DNA from: an uncultured Pseudohongiella sp.
GTDB taxonomy: Bacteria; Pseudomonadota; Gammaproteobacteria; Pseudomonadales; Pseudohongiellaceae
DNA: 64,000 nt
Reading direction: 5' to 3'
Assembly: GCA_902597095.1 (NCBI GenBank)
Contig: CACJWK010000001.1
Location: 1-64,000, forward strand
In this document: in pieces, positions 38,844-48,609 of the stretch
Layout of the letters: each line of letters opens with the position of its first letter
How positions within the stretch are numbered: position 1 is the stretch's first letter
Translations under genes and position numbers: made by a program
Notes under the pieces: generated by a model
What the model saw: the letters and a program-made list of their open reading frames with translations, nothing else
Told to the model about the DNA's origin: nothing
Databases searched by the model: none

Positions 38844-41800
38844 TTAGAACTGCCAGAGCAGCCTTGCGTACCAGCGTCGACCACGAGCGTCAAACACTGA
38901 AGCGTTGAAAGATCCGCGTCGATACAGAGGAATATCTGCATCTGTGGCATCAATCACGCCCACAGTAAAGGTAGAGGAGCCCATGCTGCTGTTGGCCCAG
39001 TCGTGAGTGTACACGTACTGAACGTCCCAAGAGTTATAGCTGTCCACCTTACTTCTCGCGTAGTCCTTCTCGATCTGTGGAGTATTCGGATTAGCCATGT
39101 AGTCAGCATGTCCCAATACCTCGAAGGAGCCAGTGTGGCGATTGAAGATCGTCACGCGGTGATTATCCATGTTCCAGCTCAGGGATAGATTCGCACGATT
39201 GTCTGGAACTTCACGCACGATGTTCTGCTCGCCATCGACACCTGCAGCATCGAACCTTCCGGTCTCCTGCAGGCCGAGCTCTAGACCAGGTACATCCTTC
39301 ACAAGGTACTCATCGATGTGCGTGTAGTCAGCCGCCAGCCTAAAGTTACCGAAGTCTGTGCTCCAGCGATAACCTAGGCTCAAGTCGACCCCTTGTACTT
39401 CAATATTACCAGCGTTGACAGCGGGCAATACAATCGTAGTGAGTCCTCCGTTTACATCGTTTAATGAACGCTGTATCCCGGGCACTACATAAGACGCTGG
39501 ATTAACTACACAGTTTAGACGCTCATCGGAGTCGATACCGAATTGCGCCGCGAGGGCATCAGGGTCACAAGCAATAACATTGCCGTCTGGACCTCGCGCA
39601 TCAAGAGGCTGGGAGTCGTTCAAGATGTAATTGGACTTGTCGCCGACGACTGAGTTGAACTTGGCAATTTCGGGGTTGAGCGCTGCTCGCGGAATTAGCG
39701 GCAGCACACGATCGCTTACCTCAAATCTCCAAACGTCCGCTCCAACGCTTACGCCTTCAAGTGAGCCACTGGGGGTCCACTGGAAGCCCAGATTGTAGGT
39801 ATCAGCAGTCTCGTTACCCAGAAATGGGTTAGGTGATCCAGAGGTGTAGGAGCTGTTCTGGATCGCGTTAGCGTCCGTAGCTGGCAGCAAGCCTGCTCGA
39901 ACCTTCTGATTACGCAGAGGGTCTTGAACGCTTGTGCCGAATGCCTCGAACGCCTGGTTCACAACGCCGATGTTTGGCGCTCGGAACGACTGAGAGTAAG
40001 AACCGCGCAGCAGCCAGTCTTCGGTTGGCCTCCAGCTTAGTGCCACCTTCGGAGACAAGTCGCCGCCGATGTTACCCCCGTAGTCCTCCCAACGCAGGGC
40101 TACTTGGGTTTCAACGTTATTTGCAAATGGTAGCGACAGTTCGACAAATGCAGCGTTGACCGAGCGGGAATCGTTGAAATTGAAGATGCAGCTGGCACAC
40201 TCTAAATTGTTTGTGATTCCTTCTTCAAACTGATTCGGGGCTCCAAACAGTCCAGGCTCATATCCCTTGATAACGGTTAGGCCCGGGAGGTTGATGTCAG
40301 GAGCAATGCCAGAAGCATCCCTTTCTCGTCTCTGGATACCAGCTGCGAACTGGGCTGTACCGCCAGTCATTTCAAACATTTCGCCTGAGACAACTGCATC
40401 GAAGACCAAAAGCTGATTGCGCTTATCTGCTCTGTTGATCCTGCCTGTCATCCAGTCAGTGAGCTCTTGCGAATTGGCAAGGTCCGGATTAGTGAGAGCA
40501 GTAAGGTACGGATTGAAGAATTGACAACCGTCCTGCCCGTGGTTGGTGGATGTGAGAGCATAAGATGTGCTCTCCCTTGTGTTGAGCACATATCCCGGAA
40601 ACACCGTGTCAAAAAGTGCGGACAATCCACCAAAGGAAGGAATGGCCTCGAAGTGGAAGTTAGGCGTTCCATTTGGCGTACAGTTTGGACCGCCCAAGCC
40701 GTATAGCGCCATTTCCGTGCGGTCTCGTATGAGAGTCGCATAGTTTTGCTCTATGCTGGAGTCGCTCCATGCAAGGCTCACATCGTAGCTCAGCGCAGTA
40801 TCATTAAAGCCCATGCCCTCAAGTTCACCGCGAAGACCCATTTGTGCGCCTGAAGTGGTATTCGTCGTTAGGATGTCTTCAGTTGAACGAGGCCAGCCTG
40901 TCCTCACACCGCCACCGTAGTAGCCTTGTCCGAATCCACCATTGGATGCTAGGTGCGGGTTATTAGCCGCTGGCGCCAATACAGGAGGATTGCCAACGAA
41001 GGTAGATAACGCTCCGAGAGTGGTTGGAGCATGGACCAAGTGCGCTGTTCTTGAAAATGAGATTCCATCCCACTCACGAACAGTTTCAAGATCAGAGTAT
41101 GTGAAGAACGAGTAGAACTCCGCATTTTCACTGAATGTGTGCTCAAAGCTCATAGCCGCACTAGTGCGTTCTTGGCCGATTGCGATGAACTGATTCGCCA
41201 TATTGTCCTCATAGCAGCGGCCATTTCGTCGACCTACACCAGTAAATCGATTGTCTTTATAAAATGGTCCAAGGTCTCCTGAGAGCGTCTCACAAAGAGG
41301 GTCGGCGAAGACAAGGCCCCGAGTCCCCGAAACTGACTCTTTCAAGCCGATCTTTTCAATTGTCTGCTGCTGCGTCAGAGCGAGATCGATAAAGGCCGGA
41401 TTGAAGCCACCACCAAGTGGGCTGGTGACACGAAAAGCGCCTACTTCCCCATTACTTATTATGCGGGTTGGATCAAAGTACTGTGCATCAGCCAATGGGA
41501 CCGGATCACGCTCGAATTGCTCAGCAGAGATTACCAAGCGCGTATCACCATCATTAAAGCTGGTGCCCCAAATACCACTGAAGGTCTGCTCGTAGGTTCC
41601 GCCAGACTCTTGGACACCCTGAGTATCAGCGAAGAGTTCGAGGCCTTCAAAGTCAGTGCGCATAATGACGTTGACCACGCCCGCGACCGCGTCTGAGCCG
41701 TAGAGTGCGGAGCCACCGTCGGTAAGAACCTCAACGCGATCAGTCATGACCAATGGGATGGTATTCAGATCAACAAATTCTTGTCCGGAGCTGGTCACGA

Positions 41801-42179
41801 CCGCTGCGGGAGTGAATCGCTTGCCGTTGATGAGCGTCAGGGTGGAGTTACCGCCTAGATTTCTCAGGTTGACCGACGCAGTACCTTGCAGCTGGCTGGC
41901 GTCATTAGATCCGGCAACACTGGTATCCGAACCCTGATTCACTTCGAGGTTTCGGATCAGGTCCCAGATCTGCGAGGCGCCCTGTTCCTGAATTGAGTCT
42001 CGGTCGATCACGGTAACTGGCGAGGGGGCGTCCTCAGGCGTTCCTCTTATGAACGACCCTGTGACCACGATTTCCTCGACGCCATCGTCTTGCGCCAGAG
42101 TTTGGAACGATGTTCCGGCACTGGCCAGCATAATTGCGAGGGCGAGCCCCTGCTTCTTGCACGGAAAGTTTCTGCGCAT
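38844..42179 (-). CDS. TonB-dependent receptor
   Basis: A 1111-residue outer-membrane receptor. A signal peptide (cut near TLAQD) is followed by a TonB-box-like EEIVVTGSFIRG, then a plug domain with PSPVTVIDRDSIQEQGA, LRNLGGNSTLTLINGKR and the DGGSALYGSDAVAGVVNVIM block. The barrel ends in a terminal Phe (LLWQF) as needed for outer-membrane insertion. It takes up large substrates such as peptides, glycans or siderophores using TonB energy. GGGAG precedes the ATG. It has its own terminator, but being directly upstream of the symporter/deacetylase/lyase operon on the same strand it may handle the same substrate. Confidence 0.93.
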   Translation of the reverse strand: MRRNFPCKKQGLALAIMLASAGTSFQTLAQDDGVEEIVVTGSFIRGTPEDAPSPVTVIDRDSIQEQGASQIWDLIRNLEVNQGSDTSVAGSNDASQLQGTASVNLRNLGGNSTLTLINGKRFTPAAVVTSSGQEFVDLNTIPLVMTDRVEVLTDGGSALYGSDAVAGVVNVIMRTDFEGLELFADTQGVQESGGTYEQTFSGIWGTSFNDGDTRLVISAEQFERDPVPLADAQYFDPTRIISNGEVGAFRVTSPLGGGFNPAFIDLALTQQQTIEKIGLKESVSGTRGLVFADPLCETLSGDLGPFYKDNRFTGVGRRNGRCYEDNMANQFIAIGQERTSAAMSFEHTFSENAEFYSFFTYSDLETVREWDGISFSRTAHLVHAPTTLGALSTFVGNPPVLAPAANNPHLASNGGFGQGYYGGGVRTGWPRSTEDILTTNTTSGAQMGLRGELEGMGFNDTALSYDVSLAWSDSSIEQNYATLIRDRTEMALYGLGGPNCTPNGTPNFHFEAIPSFGGLSALFDTVFPGYVLNTRESTSYALTSTNHGQDGCQFFNPYLTALTNPDLANSQELTDWMTGRINRADKRNQLLVFDAVVSGEMFEMTGGTAQFAAGIQRRERDASGIAPDINLPGLTVIKGYEPGLFGAPNQFEEGITNNLECASCIFNFNDSRSVNAAFVELSLPFANNVETQVALRWEDYGGNIGGDLSPKVALSWRPTEDWLLRGSYSQSFRAPNIGVVNQAFEAFGTSVQDPLRNQKVRAGLLPATDANAIQNSSYTSGSPNPFLGNETADTYNLGFQWTPSGSLEGVSVGADVWRFEVSDRVLPLIPRAALNPEIAKFNSVVGDKSNYILNDSQPLDARGPDGNVIACDPDALAAQFGIDSDERLNCVVNPASYVVPGIQRSLNDVNGGLTTIVLPAVNAGNIEVQGVDLSLGYRWSTDFGNFRLAADYTHIDEYLVKDVPGLELGLQETGRFDAAGVDGEQNIVREVPDNRANLSLSWNMDNHRVTIFNRHTGSFEVLGHADYMANPNTPQIEKDYARSKVDSYNSWDVQYVYTHDWANSSMGSSTFTVGVIDATDADIPLYRRGSFNASVFDARGRRWYARLLWQF

Positions 42180-42530
42180 GTTTAACTCCCTTGATTATTA
42201 TGTACTGCTTATGATTATGCGCGACATCCAACGGATACCGATAATCGGTAACACAAATGGAAACACGATTGAACGAGTATAGATCCATGTTTTAGGCCGT
42301 GCAATGCGCAAATCAGCTCGACCAAAAAGTGAGTATTTAAGTAACATTTTGCTTAATTCGAGCCCGGCAAGGGTCTCAGATTGTTGCTGTATAAATTTTT
42401 TTACAGACTCATTAATCACTCCGGTGGAGAAGGGTATTCTGAGCCCCGCCAATCAATTAAGTCAGTGATTCCACCAGCAAAATAATCCAAAGGCGCTGTC
42501 GGCCGTATAGGATGACTTAGGTAACATGAA
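42180..42530. other. AT-rich promoter region between divergent genes
   Basis: This 351-base stretch is clearly richer in A+T than the coding regions around it and lies between the TonB receptor and a plus-strand gene. It probably holds both promoters and any operator for the receptor. I could not pick out a convincing -35/-10 pair or riboswitch. Confidence 0.5.
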
Positions 42531-42968
42531 GTGAGAGACCTAAACTTGTTCAAGCGAGCCGCAACGATTAATTCAAGTAAGTGCCAACTTTTGCGCACTG
42601 TCTGCGTGATTTGGAGTGCTTTGGTCGTTCAGACCAGCCGGGCAGACCTGTACTCCTGTCAAGAGACTGGAGCAGTCAGCATTGATCCGCATAAAAGTAC
42701 TGTAATTGACGAATACAGCGCCAACACCACCCAGCGCAGGTGGTTGGTCGATACTGATCAGGGCTGGCACCGTGCTGAATTCCCAGGCTATAGGGGTTCC
42801 TGCAGGATTGAGAATGGTTATGTGGTTTGCCGAACTAAGAACATTGCATTCGGTGAGGCGACTTTGTCGATCCACCCCAATCGCACCAGCTTCGTTGTTG
42901 TCTATACAGATTATGGACTGGGTGCGCTCGCATTCGTTGGCAAGTGCAACGAGCAAGATGCGTCGTAA
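42531..42968 (+). CDS. small secreted protein of unknown function
   Basis: I do not recognise this 145-residue product. From a GTG start it has a basic N-terminus and a hydrophobic stretch (LLRTVCVIWSALVVQTSRAD) that could be a signal peptide with a cut near SRAD. The mature part has four cysteines (in LYSCQET, GSCRIE, VVCRTK and GKCNEQ), consistent with two disulfides outside the cytoplasm. It faces away from the TonB receptor gene. The start could be further downstream. Confidence 0.5.
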   Translation: MRDLNLFKRAATINSSKCQLLRTVCVIWSALVVQTSRADLYSCQETGAVSIDPHKSTVIDEYSANTTQRRWLVDTDQGWHRAEFPGYRGSCRIENGYVVCRTKNIAFGEATLSIHPNRTSFVVVYTDYGLGALAFVGKCNEQDAS

Positions 42969-43060
42969 AGTGGCTGTAATTTAACAAAAATTGCTCGTTT
43001 GCTTTGCATCAATTGCTAGGCCTCTCCTAACGTCTCGTCTTCATGCGGTAATGAGAAAAC

Positions 43061-44115
43061 TCACGCAGAACCGGTCATTCTGTCGTTGAAGGAAGCGTTT
43101 TTCGTAGAGGCGATGAGGTCCGCCATGTCATGCCGACAGGTGCCTGCTTGCCTCATCAGTTTCGCGTCGCAGATGTCGCAGCGAACGCACTCTTTGAAGT
43201 CAATGCTTTGCCGGCGGATTGCGCCGGTCGGACAGGCCTGCTCGCACACAATACAGAATTCGCACTGGGAACGCGGCGAATGCGCCAGAGACTGACCAGA
43301 GAGAGTACCCCGAGAGCTGCACCAAGCGGGCACGCATAGCGGCAGTAAAATCTGGGCACCATGAAGCAGGCGATAATGAAACCGATCAGTATTGAGAACA
43401 TGGAGACGGTCCCATCCAAAAAGAACAGTGTGCCGAATGGTTCAAAATATTGAAACAGTGAGATCTGTTCAGCGACGATGGCACCCGTCAGAATCATCAA
43501 TAGGATCAGTTATTTCAGGTAGATGGCTTTGTCATGAATTGCCTGAGGCAAACGGAGACGCCAGCGGCTTGGACCGAACCGTGTAATGAAATCCTGCAGT
43601 GCTCCAAACGGGCATAGAGAGGAGCAGAACAGGCGTCCCCACAGCAGCGTGGTCGCCATGGTGAAACTAAATATTAATAGCAATGGCAGATTGCTTAGCA
43701 AAAAGGCTGCACCTAGTTTAATGATGTTGACCAGGTGTGATACGGAAATAAAGCCACCTTCGATAAAGCCCAGGTAGCTAAAAGTCAGTAGCAGGGTGAG
43801 CCATCGTATGGTGGCCCTTTTGGTGAAAAAAGCGGCCATACATCCGGCAAGAATAAACAGCAGCAAACCCACTTTCTGCCACGGAGTCTCCCCCCACGGC
43901 GGGTCAGCAAAAAATTTCATAAGCCAGCCATCCTCCGCTTGTAAGATAGTCTCAATTTCTGCGGGACTCAACAGATCCTGGCCGCTCGCCAGATCGAGCG
44001 GCAAACCCGAGAGCTGAAAATCGAGTGTTAAGCGTTCAGGCGAACCCAGGGGTCGATAGTCCAGCGTAAAAGGCCTCGTCACGTCGATCTTTTCTGGGAG
44101 TACGATGACCCCCAC
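43061..44115 (-). pseudogene. NosR-like polyferredoxin/membrane part, broken
   Basis: This is the C-terminal part of the NosR-like gene whose N-terminus lies at 44079-45194. Membrane segments (SYLGFIEGGFISVSHLVNI) are followed by the polyferredoxin-type motif GRLFCSSLCPFGALQDFI. The frame then hits a TAA (43510-43512) where Tyr would fit, and continues in the same frame with FYCRYACPLGAALGVLSL. A loss of one base near 43267-43269 shifts it into the frame reading CEFCIVCEQACPTGAI and CVRCDICDAK, the 4Fe-4S cluster motifs. ORF-track pieces are 43510..44115, 43156..43500 and 43061..43333. Electron transfer to or from a periplasmic flavin was the likely role. Confidence 0.8.
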
Positions 44116-45194
44116 TGCTGTGCGTTGAATGGCGTCGCGCTAGCAGTTACGTTTAGAGGTAAGTAACTGTCAGCAGTGAATCTGCGGAAAAAGCTGAGAG
44201 AGTTTGCCTCGGCTTGCCGAACCTGGAGTTGATAATACTGAAATTGTTCGGCCCCCGTGCCTGCCGCGGCCACCAATAGCAACTCACTGCCTAGCGGATT
44301 GATGCTGGCTGCCCGTTCGGCCACCAAGAAATTGTCTTCCCCTATCCAGTACTGACCGAGGGCAGGATCGGTCAGATAGGTGAACGTTAACTGCAGCGCT
44401 TGTTGGTCTGGCAGTGTGACGTCAAGTTGCTGAACCAGCCGGTTTTCCAGCATGTCGCTCAACTGATGCTTTTGCATGATCTCTGTGACGCGCTGCACTC
44501 GGGCAGTGTGGATCGGATCAGCCAGGCTGTAGTCGAGATACGCAATGGCAACGCGCCTAGCGGCTTCGCGCGCGCCCCGGGCAATAGCGAATACACTGAC
44601 GGTTGATCCAGCAAGGCCATCAAAATCCCGGCCTATCCGAAACTCATCGCTCAAGGGTTTGTCATTGAACTGGCTCAGTATTGAGCGATCAGCCAGGAAA
44701 TCTCCTTTAATCCGGAGGTAGGTTTCCTCGTAGTTCAGGATTTTGAGACCAGTAATGTTGTGCTCGGTGTCCACGCCGATGAGCATATCTATCGGTGCGC
44801 TATAGCCTGGCTCTTCTGGCGGCACGTCTCTGCTTAGAAATGCATAGCCTGCTAGTTCCCGGACCCGGGTAAGGGAATTGCGTCGATTTCCGGGCCAGAC
44901 GAGGGGGTCGCCCTGTTGGTCGCCGAAACTTTCATCAATTGGCAATACTTGTTCTAACCAGGCTTGCTTGACGTCAAGTGAAAACGGCGTCTCCAAAGGG
45001 CCTAAGTCTTGAGCGGTAGAGGATAGAAAGTGACTGAAGAATAGTCCGGTTACCATTAAATTCTTTAAAAGAAGCAGGAGGTGGCGCCCTGCAAGACGCT
45101 TAAGCAGACCACTGCGATCTGAGACGGCCAAGTCAGGCCTTACAATTACGGTATGGTCCAGATTCGGCGGCACAAGCAGGGATGTGAACCGCAA
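44079..45194 (-). pseudogene. NosR-like FMN-binding N-terminal part, broken
   Basis: This exported N-terminal region contains an FMN-binding domain: FDGLAGSTVSVFAIARGARE resembles the segment where NosR/RnfG-type proteins bind FMN covalently through a threonine. The frame stays open to 44079, but the coherent reading is lost at a run of five C (44109-44113; five G on the coding strand). One more base there would give QQWGVIVLPEKIDVTRPF, joining this part to the downstream membrane/Fe-S part. The true start is unclear; an ATG at 45056 fits the signal peptide better than 45194. Together the parts form one gene of about 700 codons. Confidence 0.75.
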
Positions 45195-45250
45195 GACGCT
45201 TTGGTCCGGGCACAGCGCTAGTGCTTTGCCCGAACCGGCGAGACAGTGGG

Positions 45251-45787
45251 CTATCCTCCGATTTTGACATAACCTTGGCGGCCGAGCTCAATCAGAGTCG
45301 TTAGTGCCCAGTAGTCTACTTGAATGGCATCTAGGAGATCGCTTTTTTCCAGACCTCTAGAAATCATGCCCTGACCACACAGGTGAAAAGTCACGCCTGC
45401 GGCATGAAGCTGATTGATCAATTCAATGTTGGGGTTGTCCTTCCCATCATGTCGGGCTCTAAACTCGTCGTTATTGAGACCGATCAAACCAGAACCTCTG
45501 TGCATAACTACTGAAATTTTGCGGTTTTCTTCGGGTACACCCATGTCGGCTAGGGTATTCACATAGCGTGCGACCAGGGGAAGCATGGGATAAGGGTCAT
45601 CCAGATTGTCATCATTCATTACGAAGTCGAACACCACCTTGTATTCGGTGGCGGGATCCGGAGAGAGGTGAGCATTGGGAACGTCTCTGCCTGGGCTTAC
45701 ACCGGGAACGGGAAGATCCTGAGCAAACCCCGTTGCGCTCAGTATGAATAGCATTAAGGGGATCAGGCTGTATCTGGTAAGTTTCAT
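45251..45787 (-). CDS. Sec-exported DsrE-family protein
   Basis: A 178-residue protein with a clear signal peptide (MKLTRYSLIPLMLFILSATG, cut near FAQD) and a strong AGGAG ribosome binding site. The mature domain fits DsrE/DsrF: YKVVFDFVMND as first strand, ISVVMHRGSG as second, and GVTFHLCGQGM with Cys137 at the active-site position. DsrE proteins carry sulfur as a persulfide; an exported one may handle reduced sulfur in the periplasm. It lies 56 bases downstream of nothing intact: its neighbours are the broken NosR-like gene and the FAH gene on the same strand. Confidence 0.8.
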   Translation of the reverse strand: MKLTRYSLIPLMLFILSATGFAQDLPVPGVSPGRDVPNAHLSPDPATEYKVVFDFVMNDDNLDDPYPMLPLVARYVNTLADMGVPEENRKISVVMHRGSGLIGLNNDEFRARHDGKDNPNIELINQLHAAGVTFHLCGQGMISRGLEKSDLLDAIQVDYWALTTLIELGRQGYVKIGG

Positions 45788-45872
45788 GGTTGACTCTCCT
45801 GTAGGGCCAATTCGATCGGTTTTATTAGGTCAGTGACCGATAGTGTGAAAATCTGATTGCAGGTTAAATCGC

Positions 45873-46793
45873 TCAGCTTGGCGGAGCAATAATCTGACGT
45901 TGCTCACCGAGTCCTTCCACTCCAATGCGAACAATATCACCTGGCTTAAGATACTGTGGTGGATCCATCCCGTCACCGACGCCAGCGGGAGTGCCGGTAA
46001 AAATAATGTCGCCCGGATAAAGCGTCATGAACTGGCTCAGATGACTGATAATTTCCCTGACGCCGAACACCATATCTGCGGTACTTCCCTGCTGTCGCAT
46101 TTCGCCGTTGACCTCAGACCAGATTGACAGTGCCTGAATGTCTTCGACTTGATCTGTGGAGACCAAATAAGGACCCACAGGCGCGAAGGTGTCTGCGGAT
46201 TTGCCTTTGGTAAACTGCCCGCCACGTTCTCTTTGGAATGCTCGTTCCGAAACATCATGTCCGACCGTGTAACCAGCGATATAGTTGAAAACGTCCTCTT
46301 CCGCTATGTACTGTGCCCGACTGCCTATGACCACCACCAGTTCCGCTTCATAATCCAGCTTTTGTCCATTGCGGGGCTGAACGATCTGGTCAAACGGGCC
46401 GGTCAAAGCAGAAGTGGCCTTCATAAAGGTCAAGGGCTCTTCTGGTAACTGCACTTCCATCTCGGCTGCATGGTTAATGTAATTAAATCCGATCGCAATA
46501 ATTTTGCCGATGCCGGTAAGCGGCACGCCGAGTCTGGGTTCGCCAGCAACGACGGGTAAGTCCTCCAAAGTCAACTCGGCAATGGCTTCGAGTGAAGCAG
46601 GTGACAGGGTTCCCGGGGTGATTTCGTTGACATAGCTTGAGAGATCGCGAAGTTGGCCTTCGAAGTCGATGATGCCGGGTTTTTCTTCTCCCTCCGGGCC
46701 GAATCGCACCAGCGTTACCTCGGCGGTTGCGTGGCTAATAGCGGCCATTAACAGGAAAATAATGCCAAGCGCCTTGAGTTTTTGTTTTTGCAT
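45873..46793 (-). CDS. FAH-family hydrolase/isomerase with a signal peptide
   Basis: A 306-residue fumarylacetoacetate-hydrolase-fold protein. The ATG at 46793 begins MQKQKLKALGIIFLLMAAIS with a cleavage-like SHATAE, a convincing Sec signal. The catalytic domain has IGFNYINHAAEM, EAELVVVIGSRAQYI (metal-binding Glu pair), GYTVGHDVSERAFQ, GKSADTFAPVGPYLV and IIFTGTPAGVGDGMDPP, all normal FAH blocks. FAH relatives cleave or isomerise beta-diketo acids, decarboxylate oxaloacetate or hydrate 2-keto-enoates, and are usually cytosolic. The DsrE-like gene follows 85 bases downstream on the same strand. Confidence 0.88.
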   Translation of the reverse strand: MQKQKLKALGIIFLLMAAISHATAEVTLVRFGPEGEEKPGIIDFEGQLRDLSSYVNEITPGTLSPASLEAIAELTLEDLPVVAGEPRLGVPLTGIGKIIAIGFNYINHAAEMEVQLPEEPLTFMKATSALTGPFDQIVQPRNGQKLDYEAELVVVIGSRAQYIAEEDVFNYIAGYTVGHDVSERAFQRERGGQFTKGKSADTFAPVGPYLVSTDQVEDIQALSIWSEVNGEMRQQGSTADMVFGVREIISHLSQFMTLYPGDIIFTGTPAGVGDGMDPPQYLKPGDIVRIGVEGLGEQRQIIAPPS

Positions 46794-46914
46794 CGACTGT
46801 CCCCGTGAATTCAAGCAGTATTTCTCAGTGTTGAGAGTATAGCCAAAATGCAGAGGAATTCATGCCCCGGTACAAATTAGACGTTCGAGGGATTGCTCTC
46901 GATCAATCCGAACA

Positions 46915-48507
46915 ATGACAGCAGCCGGATCGGGAGCTGGACGCGCCATGCCCATAATGTCTTTTCTGTTTTTCACGGCGCTTATCGCCGCTCTGACCTC
47001 GAAGCTGAGTCTTACAAGCCAGACAGATAGCAGCGAAGGCTATTTTCTGGCGGGAGCGTTCACTGACCTGGCCGTTCATCGCCGGCTCATTCCTGCTTAC
47101 GGATCTCTCCACCTAGCAGATGGTGGGTTCTAATGGATCCGCTTACACTGACGGCCTGGCAGTGATGGCCTGAGAGATTGTGGTGGTTTTGGCACTGGTT
47201 GCTATGGCGTTGTTTCTGCTTCCGCGGTTTCTGCGCTGTGGCGTTACCACAGTACCCGAATATCTGGCTAAGCGTTTCGATCATCAGACGCAGTCAATCT
47301 GCACGCTGATTTTCCTGAGTGCCTATGGACCGATTCTCTTGCTCATAATCCTATATACCGGTGCCAGAGGCCTGATCGGCATACTGGATACCCAGACGAT
47401 GCTCGGTATCGAATCTGGAGCAGTGACGATGTGAGTTGTGGTGTGTTCGGTGGGGCCTATTGGAACCAGTTATGCTCTGTTCGGGGGTTTAAAAAGCGTT
47501 GCAGTCTCTGACACGCTCAACAGTATCGGACTGCTCAGTGGCGGGCTCATGGTTAGTTGGTTCGGATTGTCGGCGCTGGGCGAGGGCAGCGTGGCGGACG
47601 GATTGAGCGCGGTTGTGGAAGGCAATCCCGGCAGGCTCCGCTCCAATGGCGGGCCAGAAAGCTCGGTGCCGTTCTCTACCCTGTTCAGCGGCGTCCTGCT
47701 CCTTCATTTTTTTACTGGACCTGCAATCAGCAGATTATCCAGCGAACCTTCGGGGCCGCGTCGCTTGCTGAAGGTCAGAAAGGGGTGCTCACGACAGGTC
47801 TGTTGAAGTTGTTTGGCCCACTGATTCTGGTGCTTCCGGGGCTGATTGCCTGGGTCATGTTTCCTGAGCTTGGCGTAGCGCAAGCCGATCAGGCGTATGG
47901 TCAACTGGTGAATGCGGTGCTGCCTGTCGGGCTGGTGGGATTTTTTGCCGCGGCTATGCTTGGCGCGATCTTCTCGAGCTATAACTCGGCGCTCAACAGC
48001 ACCTGCGCCTTATTCAGCCTCGGTGTGTATCAAGGAATGTTGGCGCCCCAAGCGTCGGAGCGTGAGGCGGTGGTTGCCGGAAAATTGTTCGGCTGGTTGG
48101 TCGCGGCATTTTCCATGGCTGCTGCGCCGCTGTTAAATGGGGCAGGAAAGTATATTTGGTTACCTGCAGCAGATGAACGGTATCTACTTTGTGCCAATAC
48201 TAGCCGTGGTGCTTTGCGCTATGCTTTCGCCGCGGATGCCGTCACTTGCCGCTAAGACCGGGTTGATCGTTGGCCCCTGCTGGTTGCCAGCGGCTATTTC
48301 ATTGCACATGTAAGATCGATGTTGGCTGAAGTGCATGAGTATCATTTTCTAGGTTTAGTTTTTCTCATTCTGATCGCCATGATGCTCATGATCCAAAGAC
48401 TCGCGCCGCGCGCGCAGCCATGGGGGTATATTGAAACTGCTGCCGTGGACATGACTCCCTGGCCACTGGCCCGGGCGGCCGGCGCAGGGCTGTGTGCGCT
48501 GGTGTAA
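46915..48507 (+). pseudogene. Na+/solute symporter (SSS family), heavily decayed
   Basis: Pieces in all three frames add up to one SSS gene: QTDSSEGYFLAG, RSLTWPFIAGSFLLTDLST, NGSAYTDGLAVMA, VPEYLAKRFDHQTQ, YALFGGLKSVAVSDT, AMLGAIFSSYNSALNSTCAL and HEYHFLGLVFLILIAMMLM. I count a frameshift near 47055, TAG at 47114-47116, TGA at 47171-47173 and 47432-47434 (both where Trp fits), a frameshift at seven T (47707-47713), another near 48160, and one at CCCC near 48275. The sequence resembles sugar/sodium symporters of the SLC5 type. It is surely inactive unless the assembly is poor here. Confidence 0.85.
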
Positions 48508-48609
48508 ACGCTCTATGTGTCGTTTTTCAACTTTCATTGATTTGATGGGATTAAAGCGACGGTATTGCCTAAGCGAGTGTGGATGAGAGCAATTCATAAT
48601 GACTCAATC

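Noticed and set aside
47171-47434. TGA read as tryptophan (alternative genetic code)
   Set aside because: TGA ends many intact genes in the window (for example pntB), and the symporter has TAG and frameshifts too; plain decay explains it.
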